In this document: positions 1 through 7,624 of the stretch, in pieces
Numbering within the stretch: position 1 is the first letter of the stretch
Layout: each line of letters opens with the position of its first letter
Source of the DNA: Bacteroidales bacterium
GTDB taxonomy: Bacteria; Bacteroidota; Bacteroidia; Bacteroidales; UBA932
Reading direction: 5' to 3'
NCBI GenBank assembly: GCA_024401695.1
Contig: JAKSKN010000007.1
Location: 1 to 64,000 of the forward strand
DNA length: 64,000 bases
The notes under the pieces: generated by a model
The model's input: only the letters and a program-made list of their open reading frames with translations
Told to the model about the DNA's origin: nothing
Database searches by the model: none
Program-made: the position numbers and the translations under genes

Positions 1-647
1 TACTTTCCACCCGTCGCGGTGGATACAGCAGGGAAGATATCATCAAAAAGACAGGACTGCCTGACGGGAAAGAAATGAGCAGGCTGCTGCGCTCCCTTGC
101 GGCTGCCGATTTCATTGAGCTATATCAGCCCCTCGGCAATGACAAACGTCATCTGCAATACAGACTCATAGATCCGTTCTGCTGGTTCTGGCTTCAGCAG
201 GTGGATGGGAAGATGCGTGAAGAACATTATTGGCAGAATCACCAGAACCATCCTGAACTCAACTCGTGGAGGGGTATCGCTTTCGAAGAGCTATGCCTGC
301 TGCATACGTATCAAATCAAGTGCGCCCTTGGTGTAGGCCAGGTGGCCTCGACACAGTCGAATTGGTTGATTCCCGGAGATGACAAAACGAAGGGACATCA
401 GATTGACCTTGTCATAGACCGTGCCGACAGGGTTGTCAATCTGTGCGAGATGAAATGCTATAATGATGAGTTTGCTGTTACTGCAGAATATGCAATGACC
501 ATCAGAGCTCGAGTCAATGCACTCAAGGAACACGTCAGCAAACGCTCTTCCATACAACCTACGCTCGTGACAACGTTCGGGCTGAAGCCCGGTAAGAATT
601 CCAGTGTGTTTACAAGGACAATTACATTGGATGACTTGTTCAAATAG
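1..647 (+). CDS. AAA ATPase with DUF234-type C-terminus (3' part)
   Basis: The reading frame is open from the window edge, so only the C-terminal ~215 residues are present. It ends with the layout seen in Bacteroidales archaeal-ATPase-like proteins: a winged-helix region (LSTRRGGYSREDI...), then a PD-(D/E)xK-like domain with IDLVIDR followed by CEMK (D...ExK), and the typical tail VTTFGLK...TLDDLFK. The P-loop half must lie upstream of the window. In this family an AAA domain is joined to a nuclease-like domain; the biological role is not established. A strong terminator follows directly. No other gene is co-oriented here, so it probably ends its own transcript. Confidence 0.8.
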   Translation, partial: LSTRRGGYSREDIIKKTGLPDGKEMSRLLRSLAAADFIELYQPLGNDKRHLQYRLIDPFCWFWLQQVDGKMREEHYWQNHQNHPELNSWRGIAFEELCLLHTYQIKCALGVGQVASTQSNWLIPGDDKTKGHQIDLVIDRADRVVNLCEMKCYNDEFAVTAEYAMTIRARVNALKEHVSKRSSIQPTLVTTFGLKPGKNSSVFTRTITLDDLFK

Positions 648-674
648 CAGGCGGATAAGCAGTCTTTGATGTAA

Positions 675-712
675 GGCCGGGATATCAATATGATGTCCCG
701 GCCTTGATTTCT
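675..712 (+). terminator. Rho-independent terminator after the ATPase gene
   Basis: GGCCGGGATATC (675-686) pairs with GATGTCCCGGCC (692-703) around a 5-nt loop, with one G-U pair, followed by the T-rich TTGATTTCTT. The rest of the gap to 814 shows no gene. Confidence 0.8.
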
Positions 713-814
713 TAAAAACTCAGCTATCTTTAATACACTGGAGAAGACTTTGAAAATCAGTATATTACATTTAGTAGCGTGACTAACTTAATGGTCCATA
801 CGGATGAATGAAAA

Positions 815-1078
815 CTATACAATATTGTCTTTTTGAAGGATTGCTACGAACCTTTCCACTTCGCCGCGAAGGACGGCCTCTTCCACATCGTATTCCTTCA
901 GCATAGTACTGACGATGTCGGGAATTTCGTTGCCTTCCTGAATCAGAGTGAACATCCTTACTGCCGTACCGTTGCCGAGGCGCACAATCACTTTCTTCCC
1001 GCTTTCGCCCGGCTGCTTTGACACCGCACATACTCCCGACATAAAGTCCGTTATCTCAAAGTCATATTTCAGTTTCAT
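815..1078 (-). CDS. PqqD-like RiPP recognition element (RRE) protein
   Basis: 87 residues. The sequence fits the PqqD/RRE fold: an N-terminal strand region, a glycine-containing turn (VRLGNGTAVRMF), a helix containing the I-x-D-I-V-S-T-M-L segment, and a C-terminal amphipathic helix (VERFVAILQKDNIV). Such proteins bind the leader of a RiPP precursor and hand it to the radical SAM enzyme. The ATG overlaps the stop of the maturase by 4 nt (1075-1078), which indicates translational coupling and a shared function. It is the last gene of a three-gene operon; no exporter or leader peptidase follows. The assignment rests on size, pattern and context, since PqqD-like proteins are very divergent. Confidence 0.7.
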   Translation of the reverse strand: MKLKYDFEITDFMSGVCAVSKQPGESGKKVIVRLGNGTAVRMFTLIQEGNEIPDIVSTMLKEYDVEEAVLRGEVERFVAILQKDNIV

Positions 1079-2436
1079 TTTCCGCTTCTGTATTTTTCGT
1101 AAGTCCGCACCATCGCAAACTTTATCTGATTAACCTGATTTTCAACCTTTTCAGGAGTGCAGTTTGTGGATTCCCCGCACATCTTCAGGCGGATGCATTG
1201 AGGGTATATCGGGCAGTTGTTGCACAGTTCTATTTCCTCTCGCCTTTCACGGAACTTCGCTACCATTTCCTCGTCAACAACATCAGCGGAATTGACGTGA
1301 GATATGAAATGGTCTTCCGAATAGTGCTCGCACAGGCCGATGTCTCCGGTCGGAGCGATCATCAGGCTCTTCCCACTATCAGCCATACACCAGTTCTGTC
1401 TGGCTTCCTTCGGAAGGGACGCGTCTTTTCCCTTGATGCCCAGATCCGCCATCAAACTTTCCAACTGCTCCAACTTCTCATAAACCTGCCGTCTGCTCTC
1501 ATCGGTCTGCCTTACATTGCCGCTGCCCGCGGATTCCTCAAACAGGACGTGGGCATAACAGCCGAAGTCCTTGCGGCCGCCGTACAGGTCCGAAAGCGAA
1601 CGGACCAGAGCAAAGAGATCATCGGCGTTGTGAAGCCCGAGGTTCAGCCTGACACTTACCTTGATGCCGGCATCCAGAAGCAGTCCGATGTTTCTGACGA
1701 TGCGTCGGTATGGACTGGCGGCGCCATCGTAGATGAAGGCCTTGGATCGGTTGTATATGTCTTCCGTTCCGTCAAGAGTAATCTGGACCTTCTGCAGTTT
1801 CCACAGGTTGACGGCCCTTTTCACGGTATCATCATCAAAGAGATAGCCGTTGCTTGTCATACTTGACTTGAAAGGCACACCGCTTTTCTCCAGTTCGCTG
1901 CATATCAGGTCTATCACCTTGCCGTTGTACAGCGGTTCCCCGCCGAACCAGCGGAGGTTCACCTCTTTATTGTCTTTCGGCAGTTTGGTGTTATTCCGTT
2001 TAATCAGGGAGGCCACCTTCATTGCAGTCTTCTCCGACATCGGAATACGGCTGCGCCCTTTCTCGTAGCAATAGAAGCAGCGGGCATTGCAGTCGGTGGT
2101 GGTCATTATGGTATATGAAGATGTGATATTCTCATCATCGACAGTATCAATCATCTTTCGGAGTGTCCGGTATTGGTCTGCAAACTTCTTCTCATCCAGA
2201 CTCTCAGGAACGACAAACAGATGTTCCCGCAAATATTCATCCTTGGACATATCCTCCTGTCCCTTGCAGGCAAGCACCATCTCGCAGGTCAGAGTTTGGA
2301 AGAGCAGCTGCCCCTCCGGAACCTCCTTCGAGATAACAAAAGACGAGGGATGACAACTCTCATCCCTCACATCTCTTTTGAAATCCATAAGCTCCTGAAA
2401 GGTGGAATCAGGATGTTGGATAATCTCCAGGCGCAT
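1075..2436 (-). CDS. Radical SAM/SPASM peptide maturase
   Basis: 453 residues if translation starts at the ATG at 2436. A longer in-frame start at 2535 would overlap the precursor gene and add a cysteine-rich tail, so it is rejected. The radical SAM cluster motif CNARCFYC (C-x3-C-x2-C) lies at about residues 116-123, followed by the GGEP motif (WFGGEPL) and SNGYL. The C-terminus has a SPASM-type cysteine set: NWCM, GLCEH, LCNNCPIYPQC and MCGESTNC, expected to hold auxiliary 4Fe-4S clusters. Relatives install thioether, C-C or related crosslinks in ribosomally made peptides. The neighbours (six-Cys precursor 16 nt upstream, RRE overlapping downstream) support a peptide substrate. The exact modification cannot be read from sequence. 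Confidence 0.88.
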   Translation of the reverse strand: MRLEIIQHPDSTFQELMDFKRDVRDESCHPSSFVISKEVPEGQLLFQTLTCEMVLACKGQEDMSKDEYLREHLFVVPESLDEKKFADQYRTLRKMIDTVDDENITSSYTIMTTTDCNARCFYCYEKGRSRIPMSEKTAMKVASLIKRNNTKLPKDNKEVNLRWFGGEPLYNGKVIDLICSELEKSGVPFKSSMTSNGYLFDDDTVKRAVNLWKLQKVQITLDGTEDIYNRSKAFIYDGAASPYRRIVRNIGLLLDAGIKVSVRLNLGLHNADDLFALVRSLSDLYGGRKDFGCYAHVLFEESAGSGNVRQTDESRRQVYEKLEQLESLMADLGIKGKDASLPKEARQNWCMADSGKSLMIAPTGDIGLCEHYSEDHFISHVNSADVVDEEMVAKFRERREEIELCNNCPIYPQCIRLKMCGESTNCTPEKVENQVNQIKFAMVRTYEKYRSGK

Positions 2437-2452
2437 TCGAATGTTTTGCTGA

Positions 2453-2620
2453 TTAATATTCAGAACAATAGACGGTGCACTGCACATGTACACACACGTC
2501 CTCAATACAAGGAATGTCCATAGTGCACACGTCACCAGTGCACGGGCTTAGAGCAATAATGGATCTCGACCTGATTTCCATCACCTTTACTTCAGGGGCT
2601 TCAAATGGTTTCTTCTCCAT
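2453..2620 (-). CDS. Six-cysteine RiPP precursor peptide
   Basis: 55 residues, starting at the ATG at 2620. The N-terminal ~24 residues (MEKKPFEAPEVKVMEIRSRS...) look like the common Bacteroidales small-peptide leader with a P-E-V-x-V-x-E-I pattern. The C-terminal half carries six cysteines at positions 27, 32, 38, 43, 48 and 52, spaced C-x4-C-x5-C-x4-C-x4-C-x3-C, with acidic and aliphatic residues between them. The gene sits 16 nt upstream of the radical SAM maturase and behind a TAnnTTTG promoter. Leader plus Cys-rich core plus maturase plus RRE is the classical RiPP gene order. There is no Gly-Gly cleavage site. A longer in-frame start exists at 2812 but lies upstream of the promoter. Confidence 0.75.
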   Translation of the reverse strand: MEKKPFEAPEVKVMEIRSRSIIALSPCTGDVCTMDIPCIEDVCVHVQCTVYCSEY

Positions 2621-2670
2621 AGTATGGATTTTTTGTCTTGTCCCATTGTTTCCTACCGGGTACGACCTTG

Positions 2671-2678
2671 CAAAGGTA
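2671..2678 (-). promoter_or_regulatory. -7 box of the RiPP operon promoter
   Basis: Reads TACCTTTG on the minus strand, matching the Bacteroidales -7 consensus TAnnTTTG. Transcription would begin near 2667, leaving about 45 nt of leader before the precursor ATG at 2620. Confidence 0.6.
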
Positions 2679-2790
2679 TACAAAAACTTCCCAAAAGCAT
2701 TGCCTGAACGGGAAAATTGCCTCACTTCTATCCTTGTTGGGGTGATGGAGAGCCGCAAACGTACCTCGTTCACGCCGTCTAAGCATTCAA

Positions 2791-2982
2791 GACGTAATCT
2801 AAAACATTCCAATATCCATGTACGTTTTATCCGTGCAGATCAGCAGCGAAAGCTGAATTCAAGTTACGTGGATACGCTCCTCAGGTTCCCGTTACTTGAT
2901 TTTTATTTACCGACTTCTCAGCGGCAGGCTCCGGCATCTGAATCACGTCCAGCCGTGCCGCAAACGTATATACTTTACGCCA
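2791..2982. repeat. Dispersed noncoding repeat, copy 1 (short form)
   Basis: About 190 bp, nearly identical to 16688-16966 at both ends (gacgtaatctaaaacattc... to ...tatatactttacgcca). Copy 1 lacks an internal block of roughly 86 bp carried by copy 2. It fills most of the gap between the RiPP cassette and the deformylase gene and shows no convincing reading frame. Confidence 0.85.
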
Positions 2983-3012
2983 TCAAAACGATTGAAGACG
3001 AAATTATGCCTC

Positions 3013-3627
3013 TTACTGGAGTTTGTCGGTGAAGAGGATTCCGTCCAGATGGTCGGCTTCGTGCTGGAAGATGACGGCGGCGAAGCCGCTCACGTCCTCG
3101 CGGATCTCGCGCGGCTGGTCAGCGCGGTCGCTGTTGATATCGGTATATACGATGGTGATGTCCTGATAGCGAAGGACATCGCCCCTTTTGTCCGGAACCG
3201 ACAGGCAGCCTTCGCCGCCGGGCTCCATTTCGCCGCGCATTTCTTCGATGCGGATATTAGGATATACCTCGATAGGCTCGCCCTCCTTGTCGACGCGCAT
3301 CACCGCGACCACGCGGCGGTTGATGCCCACCTGCGGTGCGGCGAGGCCCACGCCTCCGTCGCAGGACTGCAGAGTTTTGATCAGCTTGTCGGCAAATTTC
3401 GCATATTCGGCAGTGTTGAGGTCCATTATGTTGAAGTTTCTGGTGCCGGCGCGAAGAACTTCGAGATCCGATTCATCGTCAACGGTGAGGATCCTCATCA
3501 CGTCGGGGGAGTCGTTGATGAGTGCGGATTCGGCTTTTGTCATTGTAAGTGGAACGGTGGTGCCGCAGGAGACGGCTGCGCAGAATGCGGCTGTCGCGGC
3601 GATGATGACGGTGATAATCTTCTTCAT
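3013..3627 (-). CDS. Exported lipoprotein-type peptide deformylase
   Basis: 204 residues. All three deformylase motifs are intact: GVGLAAPQ (motif 1), EGCLS (motif 2, metal-binding Cys) and QHEADH (motif 3, HExxH metal site). Unlike housekeeping Def, the protein begins with a positively charged start, a hydrophobic stretch and AAVSC (lipobox, Cys ~21), so it should be lipid-anchored outside the cytoplasm. About 45 residues of linker precede the catalytic domain. The canonical enzyme removes the N-formyl group of nascent proteins in the cytoplasm; the role of an exported form is unknown, perhaps acting on formylated peptides. It is monocistronic, with a -7 box only 4 nt from the ATG. Confidence 0.88.
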   Translation of the reverse strand: MKKIITVIIAATAAFCAAVSCGTTVPLTMTKAESALINDSPDVMRILTVDDESDLEVLRAGTRNFNIMDLNTAEYAKFADKLIKTLQSCDGGVGLAAPQVGINRRVVAVMRVDKEGEPIEVYPNIRIEEMRGEMEPGGEGCLSVPDKRGDVLRYQDITIVYTDINSDRADQPREIREDVSGFAAVIFQHEADHLDGILFTDKLQ

Positions 3628-3631
3628 AGGT

Positions 3632-3639
3632 CAAAGATA
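3632..3639 (-). promoter_or_regulatory. -7 box for the exported deformylase gene
   Basis: TATCTTTG on the minus strand, separated from the ATG at 3627 by only ACCT. The predicted transcription start falls on or next to the start codon. Confidence 0.6.
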
Positions 3640-3720
3640 AGAAATATCTCTGTATCTTGCATTTGTCCGTGCATTTAGGTAATATTGTAACTGGCGTAAC
3701 CTCGAAAACCTATTACTTCT

Positions 3721-6700
3721 ATGTTCTGTACCTACTGTGGAGCCAAATTGCGTGACGGCGCGAAATTCTGTACGTCCTGCGGCAAACCTGTCAAGACTGC
3801 CGGCAAGTCGTCTTCTGCGCCTGCTGCAAATACTGTTGTCAATCCGGAAATCAAGGAAAAAGCCATCAATCTGGCAAAAGCGGGAGCCAAGCAGATTCTG
3901 GCGGCTCTCAAGGACCGCGACATCAACGCCTCGGCGACTCCCGGCGAGGTCAGCTGCAAGCCCGACGCTGCCCAGAGCGCGTTTATGAAGTTGCTGAAGA
4001 AAGGTCTGCTCAGCCTCGCAATCTGCCTTGGCCTCTCAACTCCTCTTTCAGCCCAGAAAGCCGAGCTTAAATTCAATATTGAGGGCCCATACGGTGACTT
4101 GATTGTGAAATTCACCGGAGTCAAGGATATAAGATTTATCAAGGATGAAGAGGCGAACAATAAGACTGTACACCATTTTTATAAGGGTACTTTGACCTCT
4201 GACAAAATTACTGTGGAGACACTCTTTGTCCCGGACCCGGGTAATTACAGCAAAGCCACTTACTGCACGTATATCGGTTTCACCGACTTGTATCCTTCTT
4301 CAAACGAGGATGGCTTCGAAGCGACTTACCCCGATCATTTCAAACAGACTAGGGACAGATCGGCCCCGGCCAGTTCCTTGTCTCTTACAAGCAGTTTCAA
4401 AATGTCACCGGATGCATTCGGAATAAGCGTAGATATAGCGCCAGGAAGTGATTTGGAGCCTGACAGATACGGTCCGCATGAAGATCAGCCGATAGGAATC
4501 ATGATGGACAATTTCCATTTCGCCTTCATTTCTGACGGGCCGGTAGCTGTTGCGGAAATCGACACCCAAGCTTCTTCCGAGGCTGACGACATCACCCCTG
4601 GCACTTACAATACAGAGGGCATCGATGGCATCGTGGATATAGATGACGATAACGTTCGGAGTGATTCTGACGATCCGGAAGAGGATCACCCTGGTAACTG
4701 GAAAGTTCCTGCCGCCGTCATAGCTGCCATCGGCGCTGCCGCTGCAATCCGGGCCGGCGGGAAAAAGGCGGCCGGCAAGAAATCGAAAGGCAAGAAGTCT
4801 TCGTCGGAGAGCAAAAGCAACAAGGAAAATACGGAAGACCGTGACGAAGACGAAGAGAATGCCACCTACGAGATGCGCATCCGCAAGGATTTCGGCGACA
4901 CGCTGACGCCGGGTGGCGGCCCGCAGAATGTGTACGCCCGCATTGTCCGCATACCGCAGGGCGGGACGGCGGCGACCGACTCAGGTCTGACTTCAAAAAT
5001 ATCCATAACAGGAGACGGCTACCTGAATGTCAGCGGACAGAGACTGGCGGGAGGATATATGTCGGCTTCGGTGGAGGCTCCGCAGGGCGGCAGCATCCCG
5101 GATGAGGCCGTTGTGAACTTCCGACTGACCGGTGGCGGCGGCGCATTCACCAACAGGATGCATTTCAAGATTGCGAAGAGCGAAATCATTTTCTTCCAGG
5201 AGAATCTCACCCTTCCGGCCTGCTCCGACGAGGTCTGGAGGCTACCGTTCGCGGTCAAGGGAGCATCGAAGAATATTTCCGTGGAAGCGTGCTCCTCTTG
5301 CCTGGACGCATACGATGTACAGATAGAGCCGGGAGAGAAAGACGGCCTCTTCTACGCAGTCATCAGGGAAAAGAAGAAGGACAAGAAGGAGGCCGGTACC
5401 TGGGAGCAGTTTAGCCTCGGCATAAAGGTCAATGACGGCAAGTCGGAACTGGAGGACACCCTTCCGCTCTACCGCTTCCACCTTGGTCTCAAGCTTGGTA
5501 TGGGCAGCACCCTCCCTTGCTATCTGCAAACTGACGCGACTGGAAAGACTCAGGTGGCCTTGACCTTGGCTGACCTCGTATATTATGACTGGGATCCTGA
5601 GACCAATGATATTATCACAGTTTTCCCTGTTCCTGTGAAGGGTACTTTCAAAGTCTCGGCAAAGGGCGAGAAAGAGCAGGGTTATCTTAAAAAACTGGAC
5701 ATCGACTACCGTGCAACCGCGACTACGACTGAAAACGGACGTCGTATTGAGATTGCTCCAACCAAGGGCGTCCTTGACCCGCCTACACGCTTCAATGCAA
5801 CTTTGAGCCTTGTCGCGGACTGTGGCAACGGGCGTGAGGAATATATCGAGAAGGAGGTCCTCATTGCTTCGCAGCCTGTGCGGCAGAATGTCACTGCAGC
5901 GATATATGATGAGGACAAACGCATTGGCGACGGCCTCATAAACATCCAGTCAAGCATCTGGGACCACGGCGAATACAGCCGTCTCTTCCCTCTCTATAAA
6001 CTCATCGATGTGATGCTGGACGGCTACGACGGTGCATACGGCTTTGACAAGCATCAGGTCGAAACCGTGAAAGATGTTTACATGCGATTCCTCAGAGGCG
6101 AACTGGCCGGTGCCAACGCCACGCCGAAGCACGTCACACTGGCGGACGAGATGAGGATGTTCATTGACAGTTTCCTCCAGACGGGCGAGGAGGTGGAAAA
6201 TTCATTGGGATTCTTCTGGCGTATGACTGTGGGCGTTGTGACGCTCGGTATGTCTGAAGTTGTCTTCACATCACTGCAGGTCGCGAGGGATATGAAAGCG
6301 ACCGTGGAGAAGGGTGGCGGCGTTTATGACGTGTTCGTGGTTGGCGTGAAGGCGGCCGCCTGGGAGGCTGTTACCGATTTCGATGTATGGAAGGGCGTCG
6401 GCAAGAAATTCGCTCCGAAGCAGTTCGAGGCAGCGGCCAAGAGTTTGGAGAATATGACGAAACAGGCAAAGGAGGCCGCATCCGACTATTTCTCCGAAAC
6501 CATAGGAAAGAAGACCAAGGCTATTCTCGAGAAGTCGAAGAGCGTGAAGTCCAAGGCCGCAAGCCAGGCCGACGAGGCCATCGATGCCTTCAGGAAGCAT
6601 CCGGATATGAGCGACCTCGACAAGAAGCTCGATCAGGTATATAAGAACGGCCAGGCGCACGGCAAGGCCAAGGTCGATGACCTGCAGGCCGCTCAGTGGC

Positions 6701-7605
6701 TTATGGAGAACAATCCTACTCCGGAGAACGTGAAGCTTTACAAAAAGAAGGTCCTCGAGATTCAGAGGGATAAGTTCGCCATGCATGAAATGAACAAGCT
6801 TGCTGACGGCAATTCCACCAGAGCGGCCTTCAACAAGGAGCTGGACAATGTTTACAAGGACGTGGACGACGATGTGCGCAAGATTCTGAAGCAGCAGGGG
6901 TATGACCTGGATGAGAAGCCGTTTGCCGCAACGAGTTCCAACAAGACCGATCTTGTCGAAGGTAAAAAGGTCACCTTCGACCGTGACGTGACATACAAGA
7001 CCATTGACGGCAAGGACGTACCTCAGAAGGCTGCGCAGGATGCTTACGAAAAGGCTTTCTACAAGCGCACTACGGGTATCGATGCTCCAAGCGACAAGGC
7101 TGCGCGCGAATGGGCTCAGATGCACGATCAGTCAGTCGTTCAGAAAGGCTCCAGTGTCAGCTACGAAGGTGACTTGAACCCTGTAATCAAGGACTGGGAC
7201 CAGAAGCTCACCAATGCCGAGCACACCGGAAAGGTAATGACATACAAGAGTACGGAATGGTTCGAGCAGACTGAACAGATGATATGGAAAGCGAATACCC
7301 TTGAGGATAGCGGACTGCGTCTGGATATGCTGGAGCAGGCATTGTCCAAGCGCCAGGAAGCGGCCAGACAGATGGTCAAGCAGTTCAGGTATGTGCACGA
7401 ACGCGACCTGGCAGCCCAGACGAAGGGGGCTCTCAGCAAAATATCCGAGAAGATGCGTTATGGAATGGAGATCAGTTCAAGACTATTCTCCAACGGAGCT
7501 GATCAGCTCACATTGGGGGAGGCGGAGGCTATCCTGGCCAAGGACAACCTCACTCTGGAACTCCTGTCCCGCTGGCTCGGAAACACACTGACAGAAATAG
7601 GTTAA
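3721..7605 (+). CDS. Giant zinc-ribbon protein with internal signal peptide and coiled-coil tail
   Basis: 1294 residues, not recognised as a named family. It begins with a zinc ribbon (Cys 3, 6, 17, 20), then ~60 low-complexity residues. An unusual internal signal-peptide-like segment follows: Met89, two lysines, a hydrophobic stretch and a SAQ cleavage-like site near residue 113. An acidic linker leads to a second hydrophobic stretch (VPAAVIAAIGAAAAI, ~330-347) and a Lys/Ser-rich stretch. Residues ~380-730 look like successive beta-sandwich domains. Another hydrophobic patch lies near 830-850, then a Lys/Ala-rich coiled-coil region and a charged helical C-terminus. A start at Met89 would give a conventional secreted protein, but the zinc ribbon is repeated in the next gene, which supports the longer start. 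Membrane or toxin-like roles are guesses. Confidence 0.7.
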   Translation: MFCTYCGAKLRDGAKFCTSCGKPVKTAGKSSSAPAANTVVNPEIKEKAINLAKAGAKQILAALKDRDINASATPGEVSCKPDAAQSAFMKLLKKGLLSLAICLGLSTPLSAQKAELKFNIEGPYGDLIVKFTGVKDIRFIKDEEANNKTVHHFYKGTLTSDKITVETLFVPDPGNYSKATYCTYIGFTDLYPSSNEDGFEATYPDHFKQTRDRSAPASSLSLTSSFKMSPDAFGISVDIAPGSDLEPDRYGPHEDQPIGIMMDNFHFAFISDGPVAVAEIDTQASSEADDITPGTYNTEGIDGIVDIDDDNVRSDSDDPEEDHPGNWKVPAAVIAAIGAAAAIRAGGKKAAGKKSKGKKSSSESKSNKENTEDRDEDEENATYEMRIRKDFGDTLTPGGGPQNVYARIVRIPQGGTAATDSGLTSKISITGDGYLNVSGQRLAGGYMSASVEAPQGGSIPDEAVVNFRLTGGGGAFTNRMHFKIAKSEIIFFQENLTLPACSDEVWRLPFAVKGASKNISVEACSSCLDAYDVQIEPGEKDGLFYAVIREKKKDKKEAGTWEQFSLGIKVNDGKSELEDTLPLYRFHLGLKLGMGSTLPCYLQTDATGKTQVALTLADLVYYDWDPETNDIITVFPVPVKGTFKVSAKGEKEQGYLKKLDIDYRATATTTENGRRIEIAPTKGVLDPPTRFNATLSLVADCGNGREEYIEKEVLIASQPVRQNVTAAIYDEDKRIGDGLINIQSSIWDHGEYSRLFPLYKLIDVMLDGYDGAYGFDKHQVETVKDVYMRFLRGELAGANATPKHVTLADEMRMFIDSFLQTGEEVENSLGFFWRMTVGVVTLGMSEVVFTSLQVARDMKATVEKGGGVYDVFVVGVKAAAWEAVTDFDVWKGVGKKFAPKQFEAAAKSLENMTKQAKEAASDYFSETIGKKTKAILEKSKSVKSKAASQADEAIDAFRKHPDMSDLDKKLDQVYKNGQAHGKAKVDDLQAAQWLMENNPTPENVKLYKKKVLEIQRDKFAMHEMNKLADGNSTRAAFNKELDNVYKDVDDDVRKILKQQGYDLDEKPFAATSSNKTDLVEGKKVTFDRDVTYKTIDGKDVPQKAAQDAYEKAFYKRTTGIDAPSDKAAREWAQMHDQSVVQKGSSVSYEGDLNPVIKDWDQKLTNAEHTGKVMTYKSTEWFEQTEQMIWKANTLEDSGLRLDMLEQALSKRQEAARQMVKQFRYVHERDLAAQTKGALSKISEKMRYGMEISSRLFSNGADQLTLGEAEAILAKDNLTLELLSRWLGNTLTEIG

Positions 7606-7624
7606 CAACTAAAGAAGAATAGAT

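Noticed and set aside
2437-2535. Longer start for the radical SAM maturase (adds 33 residues with three Cys)
   Set aside because: It would overlap the precursor gene in another frame; the ATG at 2436 lies 16 nt after the precursor stop and begins the normal-looking protein.
6271-7125. 284-codon open frame antisense to the giant zinc-ribbon gene
   Set aside because: Leu/Val/His-rich shadow of a Lys/Glu-rich coding strand; no promoter, no motif.
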